Below are positions 32,682-42,513 of a stretch of 64,000 nt of DNA, piece after piece; position 1 is the first letter of the stretch; the number at the start of each line of letters is the position of its first letter. The notes under the pieces are model-generated. The model searched no databases, was not told the origin of the DNA, and saw only the letters and a program-made list of their open reading frames with translations. This stretch comes from Microbacterium helvum (GTDB lineage: Bacteria > Actinomycetota > Actinomycetes > Actinomycetales > Microbacteriaceae). Both the position numbers and the translations under genes were made by a program. The stretch lies in contig NZ_JACXZS010000004.1 of the NCBI RefSeq assembly GCF_014779795.1, forward strand, positions 248,001 through 312,000. Reading direction: 5' to 3'.

Positions 32682-32776
32682 CGCGGGCGGCACCGTGCGC
32701 CGCGGTGGGCGAACCTCTGCAAGCGCTTGCAGCCTGCTCCTCGACAGGCCGCGACGCGGGGCATACGCTCGCTCGT

Positions 32777-34171
32777 ATGGACAGCACCCTGGCGTGCCTT
32801 GCGGCGTGGATGCCGCGGCAACGGTGGTACGCCGCGAAAGGGCGCCCACCGAGCCTGCGGCTGGTCTCGTGGTGGGACCTCGACGCGCCCGACAGCCCGC
32901 CGGTCTCCGGCGACAGCGGCGCCCGGGTGCGCACGTTCCTCATTGCGGATGAGGGCTCGCTGCCCGCGGTCCTGTATCAGATCCCCGTCGTCGAGCGTGC
33001 GACAGAGACGGTCGAGGCGGATCCGGAGCACGTGATCGGCAGCCCCGAGCCCGGCAGCACCTTCATCGACGGCCCGTTCGACGACGCGTATGCACAGGCG
33101 CTGCTGCGCCTCGTGGAGCACGGCGGGGTAGCGCGTGGCCCGCAGACGACCGCCACCGGCCGTCCCGCCTCGGCCGCGGACCCGGCGGGGAGCATGCGGG
33201 TGGCACGCGTCGTCAGCGGCGAGCAGTCGAACACATCGCTGATCTACGAGGGCGACGGAGTGCCGGTCATCTGCAAGGTGTACCGGCAGCTGCACGCCGG
33301 GCTCAATCCCGACATCGAGCTGCAGGAAGCCCTCGCCGGCACGGGATCCACCCGGGTGCCGACGCCGATCGGCTGGATCGAGGGCGCGTGGCCCGACCTC
33401 ACGACCGCCCACGGAGCCGTCCGCGGGTCTCTGGCCTACGCGCAGGAGTTCCTCCCCGATGTGGAGGACGCCTGGCGGGTCGCGCTGCGCGCCGCGGCCC
33501 GGGGCGACGACTTCCGAGAAGCCGCGCACGCACTGGGCGCAGCCACCGCCGACGTGCATCGCGGCCTTGCGCAGTGCTTCCCGACCCACGCCGCCACGGC
33601 AGCAGACCGCGACGCGACTGCCGCGGCATGGGCACGACGCCTCGCGATCGCGATCGCCGAGGTGCCGGAACTGGCCGCCCGACGCGAGGCGGTCGAGGCG
33701 GTATACCGTCGCGCGCTGGACGTGCCGTGGCCGCCGCTCCAGCGGATCCACGGCGACTACCACCTGGGACAGGTCCTCCAGGCGCCCGGACGCGGGTGGG
33801 TGCTCGTGGACTTCGAGGGCGAACCTCTCCGTCCGATGACGGAGCGCGTGCATCCCGACCTGGCGCTGCGCGACGTCGCAGGCATGCTCCGGTCGTTCGA
33901 CTATGTGGCGGGCTCGCTCCGCCTCGACGATCCGGACCGCTCCCCCGGCGCGGTGCGCGAATGGGCGGCGGACGCCCGTGCAGCCTTCGTGGGGGGCTAC
34001 GCCGAGACCTCCGGCATCGACCTCGACCCGCGGCATCCCCTGCTCGCAGCCCTCGAACTCGACAAGGCCGTGTACGAGGCGATCTACGAGGCTCGCAACC
34101 GCCCGACCTGGGTCGCGATCCCGCTCGGCGCGGTCGCCCGCCTGGTGGAGCGCCCCACGCCCGTGCCGTGA
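32777..34171 (+). CDS. maltokinase-like phosphotransferase (Pep2/Mak family)
   Basis: 464 aa from the ATG at 32777. An N-terminal cap domain (ACLAAWMPRQRWYAAKGRPP, FLIADEGSLPAVLYQIPVVE) precedes an aminoglycoside-phosphotransferase-like kinase core. The catalytic loop is RIHGDYHLGQVLQAPGR and the metal site is WVLVDFEGEPLRPM, both intact. This cap plus APH layout is that of mycobacterial maltokinase, which makes maltose-1-phosphate for the GlgE route. No treS, glgE or glgB gene is nearby, so the substrate may be another sugar. Confidence 0.8.
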   Translation: MDSTLACLAAWMPRQRWYAAKGRPPSLRLVSWWDLDAPDSPPVSGDSGARVRTFLIADEGSLPAVLYQIPVVERATETVEADPEHVIGSPEPGSTFIDGPFDDAYAQALLRLVEHGGVARGPQTTATGRPASAADPAGSMRVARVVSGEQSNTSLIYEGDGVPVICKVYRQLHAGLNPDIELQEALAGTGSTRVPTPIGWIEGAWPDLTTAHGAVRGSLAYAQEFLPDVEDAWRVALRAAARGDDFREAAHALGAATADVHRGLAQCFPTHAATAADRDATAAAWARRLAIAIAEVPELAARREAVEAVYRRALDVPWPPLQRIHGDYHLGQVLQAPGRGWVLVDFEGEPLRPMTERVHPDLALRDVAGMLRSFDYVAGSLRLDDPDRSPGAVREWAADARAAFVGGYAETSGIDLDPRHPLLAALELDKAVYEAIYEARNRPTWVAIPLGAVARLVERPTPVP

Positions 34172-34177
34172 TTCGCC

Positions 34178-35455
34178 TCAGGCCTCGTCGTCGAGTTCGG
34201 CCTCGTCGTCGGGCTCTTCATCGTCGTCGGCGGACGACAGCGCGTACCAGCGCTCCCAGTCGTCCATGAGCCGCTGCACGGCGCCATGGAAGCGGGCGGT
34301 GGCCGCCCCCGGGGCCGTGTCGCCGAAGTAGTGGGCGACCCATTCCTCCAGGCGCGCGACCGCATCCGGATCGCCGAGCACGCGATCGGTCTCCGCCACG
34401 ATCTCGGGAGCGGCCGCGGCATCCAGCCACTCACAGGCCGACAGATACCCGTGGGTGTCGATCGCCGCCGCGGGGTCGACCGGACGCGTGATGAGCAGCG
34501 GCTTGTCGGCCGCCAGCCGGTCGTACACCATCGCCGAGATGTCGACGATCGCGACGTCGGCCGCAGCGAGCTGCCACCCGAGCTCGGGACCGTCGTCGAA
34601 GATGTGGGAGGCCGACGGATCTGCGGTGTTCGCTGCCGCCAACGCGGCGATGATGCGCTTGTTGGCAGCGCCGTACTCCGGATTCACCACCCCCGAGCGA
34701 GGATGCGGCCGGTAGATGACACGGTGCTGTCCGGTCGCCAGCAGAGCCGCGACGAGTGCTTCGCCATGGGTGACGATGGAGCCGTAGTGCGCCGACGGCC
34801 GGTCGCCCTCCCACGTCGGCGCATACAGGAGCACCGTTCGATCGTCGGGCGTGTACGGAAGCGTGCCCGAGTAGTGGTCCGCCTGCGGACGCCCGATCTC
34901 GATCGTGCGACGGTCGATGTCGTAGTCCCACAGCACCCGGCCGAGGCGTTCGCGCGCGGCATCCCCCGCGATCATCGCGTAGTCGTACGCCTTGTACTGA
35001 TTCGTGGTCATGTACATCTTGTCGGACTCGCCGTGGTTGATGAACACGTGCCAGCGGCGCCCGTACCGGAACATCTGGAAGTTCCGGGTGTTCTGGTTGA
35101 CGTACAGCACGACGCGGATGTCCTGCTTCGCGATGAAGCGCTCGAGGTCGCGCACGGTCGGCACGAACGCCACCGGAAGCGCGTCGTCGGCGAGCAGCGC
35201 CTCGGCACCCGTCGCAGCGCGGCTCAGCACGACGACCGGCCACTTCTGCGCCAGTCCCGCCAGCGGCCTGTACCACTGCCGCATCTGGTACATGTTCACG
35301 GCGCCGTCGGCGAAGTACACCGCGACGCGGTAGTGGAACGGCGGATGCTTCGGCCGCGCCGAGAGCGTCCGGCGGACGTCGATGACGGCAGAGCGATTGC
35401 GCACAGCCTTGCGGAGGAGCGCGATCGCCTTCTTCACATCCGAGACGAGACCCAC
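34178..35455 (-). CDS. CDP-glycerol glycerophosphotransferase-like protein
   Basis: 425 aa from a GTG at 35455. The C-terminal half has the TagF-type pattern: VLLYAPTWEGDRPSAHYGSI, VIYRPHPRSGVVNPEYG, and AAADVAIVDISAMVYDRLAA for the nucleotide site, although the usual TDYSS is VDISA. It ends in an acidic tail (ADDDEEPDDEAELDDEA). It probably transfers a glycerol- or ribitol-phosphate-like group during cell-wall polymer synthesis at the inner face of the membrane. It is one of three paralogues here. Confidence 0.8.
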   Translation of the reverse strand: MGLVSDVKKAIALLRKAVRNRSAVIDVRRTLSARPKHPPFHYRVAVYFADGAVNMYQMRQWYRPLAGLAQKWPVVVLSRAATGAEALLADDALPVAFVPTVRDLERFIAKQDIRVVLYVNQNTRNFQMFRYGRRWHVFINHGESDKMYMTTNQYKAYDYAMIAGDAARERLGRVLWDYDIDRRTIEIGRPQADHYSGTLPYTPDDRTVLLYAPTWEGDRPSAHYGSIVTHGEALVAALLATGQHRVIYRPHPRSGVVNPEYGAANKRIIAALAAANTADPSASHIFDDGPELGWQLAAADVAIVDISAMVYDRLAADKPLLITRPVDPAAAIDTHGYLSACEWLDAAAAPEIVAETDRVLGDPDAVARLEEWVAHYFGDTAPGAATARFHGAVQRLMDDWERWYALSSADDDEEPDDEAELDDEA

Positions 35456-35496
35456 CCGTCCAGCCTATCGAGCGGCGCGCATGACATGATCGACCA

Positions 35497-36591
35497 GTGC
35501 AGGACGAGCAACACGGACGCAGGGACGCTCCGATCCCCCCTCCCGGCGCCGGCGTGAGCTTCGTGATGCCGGTGCTCAACGAGCGCGACTATCTGCGGCG
35601 CGCCGTCGAGACGGTGCTGTCTCAGGACGTCGACGCCCCGACCGAGCTGATCCTCGCGCTGGGGCCGTCGAACGACGGCACGACCGAGCTCGCGCGCGAG
35701 CTCGCCGCGGCGGACGAGCGCATCGTGCTCGTCGACAACCCGGCCGCCGACATCCCGGTGGGACTGAACCTGGCGATCCGCGCCGGCAGCCACCCCACGG
35801 TCGTGCGCGTGGACGCACACTCCGAGCTCGACCCGTCGTACGCCCGGCGTGCGTTGCAGACGCTCGATCGAGTGAAGGCGGCGAATGTCGGCGGCGTCAT
35901 GCGCGCCGACGGTCGCACACCCTTCCAGCGCGCGGTCGCGCGCGCCTACAACTCCCCCATCGGTCTGGGCGGCGGCGCCTACCACGGCGGCACGCACGAG
36001 GGCGAGGCCGAGTCCGCCTACCTCGGCGTCATGCGACGTGGCGTGCTCGAGGAGGTCGGCCTGTTCGACGAGAGCATCCGCCGTGGCGAGGACTGGGAGC
36101 TGAACCTCCGCATCCGACGGGCAGGCTACCGGGTGTGGTTCGATCCCTCGCTCTCGGTCACCTACTGGCCCCGCGAGAGCTGGACGCGGCTGGTGCGCCA
36201 GTTCACGGCGACCGGACGATGGCGCGGGGAGCTCGTGCGCCGATTCGGACGAGGCAACTCCCTCCGGTTCTTCGCGCCGCCGGCGCTGGTCGTCACGATC
36301 CTGCTCGCGGCGGTCGTCGGCGTGCTGCAGCTCACGGGAGTGCTGGCCGGCTGGTGGTCGGCGGCGGCATCCCTCGTCTACGTCCCCGTGATCGCGTACG
36401 CGGTGCTGATCGTCGCTGTCGCGCTCGGCCGGGGCGGTGGTCGCGGCTGGCGCGACAAGCTGTGGACCGCGGCCGTGCTGCCGTCGATGCACCTCGCGTG
36501 GGGCTGGGGGTTCCTCGGCGGCGTCATCGGCGGTGCGCAGGACACGGTCGACACGTCACGACTCGGCAGCCGCAACACACCGCTGCCCTGA
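35497..36591 (+). CDS. family 2 glycosyltransferase, membrane-anchored
   Basis: 364 aa from a GTG at 35497. The GT-A core reads VSFVMPVLNERDYLRRAVET, PTELILALGPSNDGTTELAR and VVRVDAHSELDPSYARRAL (the DxH/DxD-like metal motif), with the acceptor-side RRGEDWELNLRIRRAGYRV. C-terminal helices (PALVVTILLAAVVGVLQLTG and VYVPVIAYAVLIVAVAL) anchor it to the membrane. It is divergent to the TagF-like gene at 34178 by 41 bp and convergent with the next. Likely role: sugar decoration or linkage-unit synthesis of the wall polymer. Confidence 0.88.
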   Translation: MQDEQHGRRDAPIPPPGAGVSFVMPVLNERDYLRRAVETVLSQDVDAPTELILALGPSNDGTTELARELAAADERIVLVDNPAADIPVGLNLAIRAGSHPTVVRVDAHSELDPSYARRALQTLDRVKAANVGGVMRADGRTPFQRAVARAYNSPIGLGGGAYHGGTHEGEAESAYLGVMRRGVLEEVGLFDESIRRGEDWELNLRIRRAGYRVWFDPSLSVTYWPRESWTRLVRQFTATGRWRGELVRRFGRGNSLRFFAPPALVVTILLAAVVGVLQLTGVLAGWWSAAASLVYVPVIAYAVLIVAVALGRGGGRGWRDKLWTAAVLPSMHLAWGWGFLGGVIGGAQDTVDTSRLGSRNTPLP

Positions 36592-36623
36592 TCAGAGCTG
36601 CGCGTGCGGCGGTCTCGGCCGTC

Positions 36624-38099
36624 TCAGGCGCGGATGAATCCCTGATCGAGGATGCGGGCGACGACGCGCTCGGCTGCATGACCGTCGTCACGCGCATTGA
36701 ACCTCGCCTGCCACTCCCGGTAGCGCTCGGCGTAGTCAGCCGAGTCATCGGCGGAGAGGGCTGCCACGAGCTCGTCCTGCGTGCGCACCACCGGGCCCGG
36801 GGCGTGCGCCGCCAGGTCGAAGTAGAACCCGCGCAACTCGCCGCGGTAGTGCTCCATGTCGGGCACCAGGAAGTACATCGGCTTGCCGGTCACCGAGAAG
36901 TCGAACATCACCGACGAGTAGTCGGTGATGAGCGCGTCGGCTGCGAGCAGCAGCAGCGACGTGTCGGGGAAGCCGGTGACGTCGATCACCCGCGGTCCCT
37001 CGGCATCGCGGCCCGGCAGGAGGGTGCGGGAGTGGCCCCGCACCAGCACGACGGCGTCGGTCTCGGCGGCGAGCGCCACCGGGTCGACGAAGTCCACGAT
37101 CTGGTCGCGGTCGTCGCGCCACGTCGGCGCGTACAGCAGCACGCGCTCGCCGGCGCGGATGCCGAGCGCCTCACGCGTGGCGGACCCGTCGCCGGTCGTG
37201 AGGACGTCGTTTCGCGGGTAGCCCTCCACCCACACCGGTCGGGTGAGGAACGCGTAGGCCTTGCCCAGGATGCGCGCTGCGTACGGGTTCTGCGCCAGGA
37301 GCACGTTCCACCGGCGCGACTCGCGCACGACGGCGGCCATGCGGCGCGGATCGAATCCCGGCCGGTGCAGCGCGAGGCGCTTGAGGGGCGTGCCGTGCCA
37401 GGTCTGCAGGACGATCTGGCCCCGGCGCCGCGAGAAGCGCCGGCGCAGCCAGTCATTGACCACGAGCAGCCGCGCCGCGCCCCGGGCACGCCACCATTCG
37501 GGGCTGCCCTCCACGACGGGGATCGCACCATCCGGGACGACGACGGAGAGATCGACGACGCTCCAGTACCGCGTCACGCCCGGCGCGCGGCGCACGAGCT
37601 CGCGGTCGATCGCGAGGGGGTTGCAGCTCGCATTGCGGCCGTAGAAGCTCTCGAAGAACACCGCGTTCTCGAAGCCGGCGGCCGGCCGGGTCGCGTAGCG
37701 GCGCTCCAGCGCGTCCTGCCCCTCGCCCGAGTCGTACGCCGGGTCGATGGGCGGCCCCACCTCGAGCCGGTCGCCGTCCAGCGCCGCACGCAGCGTGCCC
37801 AGCTGTGTGAGCGGCAGGGCGACGGACGGCTGGATGCCGCGGCCCTCGGCCGGGCCAGCGCCAGGGGCGGCGGGGTGCGCGATCCGCACCTCGTACGAGC
37901 CCGACGGGAGCGGAAGCTCGGGACCGCCCCAGCGCGCGGCGCGCAGCGGCAGCACCGCGCGCCACGTCTTGCCGCGACCGGTGATGCGCGCCGCGACCCT
38001 CGCCCGCGCGCCGACGAGCTCGACGGACGACGGTCGTTCGCCGTCGCCCGAAAGCTCCAGCGCAGGGCCGTCGTCGGTCGTGAAGCGCGCCTGGGTCAT
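36624..38099 (-). CDS. CDP-glycerol glycerophosphotransferase (TagF-type)
   Basis: 491 aa from the ATG at 38099, overlapping the upstream gene by 4 bp. The catalytic C-terminal domain has all the family marks: LQTWHGTPLKRLALHRPGFD, LLYAPTWRDDRDQIVDFVDP, LVRGHSRTLLPG and ADALITDYSSVMFDFSVTGK. The N-terminal 140 residues form a beta-rich accessory region. It would polymerise or prime polyol-phosphate chains from CDP-activated donors. Confidence 0.92.
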   Translation of the reverse strand: MTQARFTTDDGPALELSGDGERPSSVELVGARARVAARITGRGKTWRAVLPLRAARWGGPELPLPSGSYEVRIAHPAAPGAGPAEGRGIQPSVALPLTQLGTLRAALDGDRLEVGPPIDPAYDSGEGQDALERRYATRPAAGFENAVFFESFYGRNASCNPLAIDRELVRRAPGVTRYWSVVDLSVVVPDGAIPVVEGSPEWWRARGAARLLVVNDWLRRRFSRRRGQIVLQTWHGTPLKRLALHRPGFDPRRMAAVVRESRRWNVLLAQNPYAARILGKAYAFLTRPVWVEGYPRNDVLTTGDGSATREALGIRAGERVLLYAPTWRDDRDQIVDFVDPVALAAETDAVVLVRGHSRTLLPGRDAEGPRVIDVTGFPDTSLLLLAADALITDYSSVMFDFSVTGKPMYFLVPDMEHYRGELRGFYFDLAAHAPGPVVRTQDELVAALSADDSADYAERYREWQARFNARDDGHAAERVVARILDQGFIRA

Positions 38100-39373
38100 C
38101 GGGTTCCTTCCCTCGGGCGGGCGCCGGTGGCCGCGGCCAGAATGGCACCGTACACCCTCTCGGCGTTGCGGCCGTCACGGTGCGCGTGGACACGCGTGCT
38201 GAGCGCGCGGGCGCGCGCGATGCGTCGCACGCGCTCGTCCGCGTCGTCGTCGAGGACCGCATCCAGCTGGGCCGCCGTCTGCGCCCAGTCGACGCACCAG
38301 TCATCCCCCGCGACGTCGCGGTACGTGCCGTAGAAGCCGCGACGACGCGCGTACTCCGCCACGTCGGGTGCCAGGAACAGCGTCGGAAGAGGCACCAGCG
38401 CGGCGTCGAAGGCGAGCGACGAGTAATCGGTCACGAGCGCGTCGATCCCCGGCAGCAGCGGCGTGACGTCGGCGACGAGGTCGCTGCCCAGCGACTGCAC
38501 CCGGTCGGTCACGAACGGAGGCGTGTACTCACCCGCGCCGAGCGGGTGGGAGCGCACCAGCAGGGTCGCACCGCGCCGGGTCAGCACGTCGACGATGGCG
38601 CGCCACTCGTCGGCGCTGGGAACGGCGGGGTCGGCGGCGCCGTCGCGCCAGGTCGGCGCGTACAGCACGAACCGGGTCGACGGATCCGCACGCGGGACTG
38701 CGAGCGCGATGCCGGCGCGTGCCGTCACGCGGCGGTCGGCGGCGGTGCCCCGCGACAGCACGTCGACCCGCGGGTCGCCGGTGACGGGGACGGCCGTGTC
38801 GGGCAGCGCGAACGCAGACTCCAGTCGTCCGCGGACGAGGTGCGAGGCGGCCGGCAGCACGCGGATGCGCCGCGCCGCCGCCCGGTACATCACCCGCAGC
38901 AGAGCGCGCGCCGGACCACCCAGCGGCGTCCGCGCCAGGACGCCGGGGACGCGCAGCGTCTCGGGCGAGTCCAGGCCGATGCGCTTGAGCGGAATGCCGT
39001 GCCACAGCTGCACGACGAAGGCGCCGGTCACCGCGTAGCGGTTCACGTCGCCGAACCCGTGGGTCACGACGACCACGCGGGCCCGCGCCGTGCGCCACAG
39101 CCCGCGCCACGAGTCCTTGCGGACGGACGGGATGCCTCGGGCCGCGGCATCCCGAGCCTCACGGTCGGACGCCACCAGCCACACGGCACGGGGGGCGTCC
39201 GGGGCCGCAGCGTTCCACAGCGCGAGTGCGCCGTCGGCGATGCCCACCGCGCAGCCGAACACCCACTCATCGCGCGATCGCGGCACGATGAGGGTGAGGA
39301 TGCGCCCGGCGGCATACAGCGGGATCGTCGCGAGCTTTCGGGCATTCCCCGCGCCGAACGAGAAGGACGCCAT
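38096..39373 (-). CDS. CDP-glycerol glycerophosphotransferase (TagB/TagF-type)
   Basis: 425 aa from the ATG at 39373. N-terminal region KLATIPLYAAGRILTLIVPR is a membrane-surface helix. The core has VVQLWHGIPLKRIGLD, RFVLYAPTWRDGAADPAVPS, LLVRSHPLGAGEYTPPF and IDALVTDYSSLAFDAALVPL, all intact. It is coupled to the gene at 36624-38099 by a 4-bp overlap. Together they could act sequentially as primase and polymerase of a teichoic-acid-like polymer. Confidence 0.92.
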   Translation of the reverse strand: MASFSFGAGNARKLATIPLYAAGRILTLIVPRSRDEWVFGCAVGIADGALALWNAAAPDAPRAVWLVASDREARDAAARGIPSVRKDSWRGLWRTARARVVVVTHGFGDVNRYAVTGAFVVQLWHGIPLKRIGLDSPETLRVPGVLARTPLGGPARALLRVMYRAAARRIRVLPAASHLVRGRLESAFALPDTAVPVTGDPRVDVLSRGTAADRRVTARAGIALAVPRADPSTRFVLYAPTWRDGAADPAVPSADEWRAIVDVLTRRGATLLVRSHPLGAGEYTPPFVTDRVQSLGSDLVADVTPLLPGIDALVTDYSSLAFDAALVPLPTLFLAPDVAEYARRRGFYGTYRDVAGDDWCVDWAQTAAQLDAVLDDDADERVRRIARARALSTRVHAHRDGRNAERVYGAILAAATGARPREGTR

Positions 39374-39422
39374 CGTGCGAGCCTATCCTGCTCGCACGAC
39401 GGCGTCCCTGAGGGGTTGTGGA

Positions 39423-41180
39423 TTACTGCTCGAGCGTCCCGAGCGTGACCTCGACGGTCTGCGCCTTGCCGTCGCGCACGTAGGTGAGCTCGGCCTTGCT
39501 GCCGGCGGCCGCCGCCCGCACCTGGGCGGTGAGGTCGGTCGCGTCGGTGACCGGCACGCCGTTGAAGGAGGTGACGATGTCGCCCTCCTGCAGGCCCGCC
39601 GCAGCCGCGGCGCCGCCGTCGCTCACCTGCGCGATGTAGGCCCCCGTGATCGTGGCGCCGTCGACCGACGCCGCGGCACGGACGCTCGCGCCGAGGAGCC
39701 CGTGCGTCGCCTCGCCGTTCTCGATGATCTCGTCGGTGATGCGCTTGACGATGTCGGACGGGATCGAGAAGCCCACGCCGATCGAGCCCGAGCCGTCGGC
39801 CGACGATCCGCCCGCGGTCGCGATGGCCACGTTGATGCCGATGAGCTTGCCGTCCGCGTCGACCAGCGCGCCGCCCGAGTTGCCCGGGTTGATCGCCGCG
39901 TCGGTCTGGATGACCGCGATGGAGATCGAATCGGTGGCCGACTGCTGCTGGTTCTGACCCTGTCCGAAGTCGAACTGGAACGGCGCCTCCTGCCCGTTCT
40001 GGTCCTGCTGCGACTGGTCGCCGCCCTCCGGGGCCGCCGACGAGGCGATCGAGATCGAGCGGTTGAGCGCGCTCACGATGCCCTCGGTCACCGAGTTCGC
40101 CAGGCCCAGCGGAGCGCCGACCGCGACCGTCGTGTCGCCGACGTTGAGCTTGCCCGAGTCGCCGAACTCGATCGGGGTCAGGTCGGAGGCGTCCTTCAGC
40201 TTGATGACGGCGAGGTCGTACGTCGGGTCGGTGCCGACCACCTCGGCGTCGTACACCTTGCCGTCGGACGTCGTCACGCGGATCGTCGCATCGGCGGTCG
40301 CGCCGTCGAGCGTCACCACGTGCGTGTTCGTCGCGATGTAGCCGTCCTCGGTGAGGACGACGCCCGAGCCGGTTCCGGCGGCGGACGAGCTCGTGGCCTC
40401 GATGGTCACGACGCTCGGCACGACCTTCGCGGCGATGCCCGTGGTCTGGTTCACGCGGTCGCTGTCGTTGACGACGACGGTCTGCGGGCTCGCGGACGCC
40501 GTGGACGAGGTCGCGGGTGCGAACCAGTTGACGCCCGCATAGGCTCCGCCGAGACCCGCCGCGCCGCCGACGATCGCTGCGGCGACGATGAGGCCGACGA
40601 CCTTGCCGGCACCGGAGGGCTTCTTCGGCGCGGGCGCGGTGGTCGCCGCCGGTGCGGTGCCCGTGGCGCCGCCGATGGGCAGCGTCGGCTGCGAGTCGGC
40701 CGTCGCGGCCGCACCGAACGATGCTCCGGGGGTGCCCGGTGCGGGCTGGCCCGCGTAGGACTGCGGGTAGGCCGCCGGCTGACCGGCGTAGCCCTGCGGA
40801 CGGGCATAGGCCTGCGCGTGCGCCGGGTAACCGGCGGGCGGCACGGGCTGGGTGTGAGTCACGGGCTGCGCCTGCGGGGCCGGGGCGGCCTGCGGCTGCG
40901 GCACGGCCTGCGGCGGCACGGGAGGCACCGGCGGCAGCGACGCCGCAGCGGCCGGTGCCGGCGCGACGGGCGGTGCCGGCTGCGTCGGCGCGGGCTGCGC
41001 GGGGACGGCCTGTGCGGGCTGCGCGGGCTGTGTCGGCGCCGCGGCCGCGGGGGCGGCCTCCTGGTGAGCCGCAGCCTCGGCAGCGGGCTGCGTCGGCGCC
41101 GCCGGGGTGGGCTCAGCCGCAGGAACGGGCGGGACTGCGGGGGTCTGGTCTTCCGGGCGGTCGCCCTGGATGTCGCTCAT
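39423..41180 (-). CDS. HtrA/DegP-like membrane-anchored serine protease
   Basis: 585 aa from the ATG at 41180, with AAGGAG 6 bases upstream. A cytoplasmic region of about 185 residues is Pro/Ala/Gln-rich, followed by one membrane helix (GKVVGLIVAAAIVGGAAGLG). The extracytoplasmic trypsin-like domain has the triad His (IATNTHVVTL), Asp (TYDLAVIKLKD) and Ser (INPGNSGGALVD). A PDZ domain follows (GAYIAQVSDGGAAAAAGLQE, GDIVTSFNGVPV). It would degrade or chaperone misfolded proteins outside the membrane, as PepD or HtrA do in mycobacteria. Confidence 0.95.
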   Translation of the reverse strand: MSDIQGDRPEDQTPAVPPVPAAEPTPAAPTQPAAEAAAHQEAAPAAAAPTQPAQPAQAVPAQPAPTQPAPPVAPAPAAAASLPPVPPVPPQAVPQPQAAPAPQAQPVTHTQPVPPAGYPAHAQAYARPQGYAGQPAAYPQSYAGQPAPGTPGASFGAAATADSQPTLPIGGATGTAPAATTAPAPKKPSGAGKVVGLIVAAAIVGGAAGLGGAYAGVNWFAPATSSTASASPQTVVVNDSDRVNQTTGIAAKVVPSVVTIEATSSSAAGTGSGVVLTEDGYIATNTHVVTLDGATADATIRVTTSDGKVYDAEVVGTDPTYDLAVIKLKDASDLTPIEFGDSGKLNVGDTTVAVGAPLGLANSVTEGIVSALNRSISIASSAAPEGGDQSQQDQNGQEAPFQFDFGQGQNQQQSATDSISIAVIQTDAAINPGNSGGALVDADGKLIGINVAIATAGGSSADGSGSIGVGFSIPSDIVKRITDEIIENGEATHGLLGASVRAAASVDGATITGAYIAQVSDGGAAAAAGLQEGDIVTSFNGVPVTDATDLTAQVRAAAAGSKAELTYVRDGKAQTVEVTLGTLEQ

Positions 41181-41295
41181 GGTTGCTCCTTCTGCCAAGC
41201 ACTCACCACTGTGCCCATCGATGCTGTGTGTTTCTTATGTCGCGAGTGGGACTCGCCTATGCAACGGGGATGAGCCCGCCCGGTACGGTGAAGCG

Positions 41296-42495
41296 ATGCG
41301 ACAGATCCCGGGAGCATGGCACCGCGCCGCCGTCGGCGCCGGACTCGTCGGTGCAGACGGAGCGATCCGCCCCACCATCTTCGCCGAGATGTCGGCCCTG
41401 GCAGCCCGCACCGGCGCGATCAACCTCGGGCAGGGCTTCCCCGATGAAGACGGCCCCGCAGAGGTGCTCGAAGCCGCCCGTTCGGCCATCGCGCACGGGG
41501 TCAACCAGTACCCGCCGGGTCGCGGCATCCCGGATCTGCTGTCGGCGATCGTCGAGCATCAGGAGCGGTTCTACGGGCTGCACCTCGACCCCGCCCGTGA
41601 CGTGCTCGTCACCGCCGGCGCCACCGAAGCGCTCGCTGCCGCGCTGCTGGCGCTCATCGACGGCCCCGACGACGAGGTCGTCGTGTTCGAGCCGTACTAC
41701 GACTCGTATGCGGCGGTCGTCGCGCTGGCCGGGGCGCGGCTCGTGACGGTGCCGCTGCGCCGGCCGGAATTCCAGCCCGATCTCGACGAGCTGCGCCACG
41801 CGGTCACCGACCGCACGCGCGTGATCCTCGTGAACGATCCGCACAACCCGACCGGAGCCGTGTTCTCAGCCGAGGTGCGCAGCGAGGTGGTGCGCCTGGC
41901 GGAGCGGCACGACGTCGTGATCCTCACCGACGAGGTGTACGAGCACCTCGTCTTCGACACGCCGCACGTGCCCATCGCCACGCTCCCCGGCGCGTGGGAG
42001 CGCACGCTCACCATCTCGTCCGGCGGCAAGACGTTCTCGACGACCGGCTGGAAGATCGGCTGGATCAGCGGGCCGGCCGACCTCGTCGACGCCGTGCTCG
42101 CCGTCAAGCAGTTCCTCACGTACGTCAACGGCAGCGCGTTCCAGCCCGCCATCGCCACCGGACTGCGTCTGGGGGACGACTTCTTCCACGGCATCGCCGA
42201 CACGCTCCGCGCCAAACGCGATCTGCTGGGCGAGGGGCTGCGCGCGGCCGGATTCGACGTCTCCACGCCGGCCGGCTCGTATTTCACGGTCGCCGACGCG
42301 GCACCGTTGGGAGCGGTGGATGCCGCCGACTTCTGCCGCGCCCTGCCCGAGCGCGCGGGGGTCGTCGCCATCCCGCTCACGGCATTCGTGACACCCGGGC
42401 GCCGCAGCGAGTACGCCACGCTCGTCCGGTTCGCGGCATGCAAACGCGTCGAGGTGCTCGAAGAGGCGGCATCCCGGCTCTCGAACGCGAGGTGA
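41296..42495 (+). CDS. PLP-dependent class I/II aminotransferase
   Basis: 399 aa from the ATG at 41296. Fold type I signatures: GAINLGQGFPDEDGPAEVLE, NQYPPGRGIPDLLSAI, the PLP-contact NDPHNPTGAVFS, TDEVYEHLVFD, and the Schiff-base Lys in SSGGKTFSTTGWKIGWISGP. This pattern is that of the methionine/kynurenine aminotransferase (YbdL/KAT-like) group and of DapC-type enzymes in actinobacteria; the substrate cannot be fixed from sequence. It is divergent to the protease gene across 115 bp. Confidence 0.92.
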   Translation: MRQIPGAWHRAAVGAGLVGADGAIRPTIFAEMSALAARTGAINLGQGFPDEDGPAEVLEAARSAIAHGVNQYPPGRGIPDLLSAIVEHQERFYGLHLDPARDVLVTAGATEALAAALLALIDGPDDEVVVFEPYYDSYAAVVALAGARLVTVPLRRPEFQPDLDELRHAVTDRTRVILVNDPHNPTGAVFSAEVRSEVVRLAERHDVVILTDEVYEHLVFDTPHVPIATLPGAWERTLTISSGGKTFSTTGWKIGWISGPADLVDAVLAVKQFLTYVNGSAFQPAIATGLRLGDDFFHGIADTLRAKRDLLGEGLRAAGFDVSTPAGSYFTVADAAPLGAVDAADFCRALPERAGVVAIPLTAFVTPGRRSEYATLVRFAACKRVEVLEEAASRLSNAR

Positions 42496-42513
42496 GCCGC
42501 CCCACGAGCGCGC

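Noticed and set aside
39090..41273. Long rightward open frame opposite the HtrA-like protease
   Set aside because: Arg/Gly-rich translation without motifs; the opposite strand encodes an intact protease with catalytic triad and PDZ domain.
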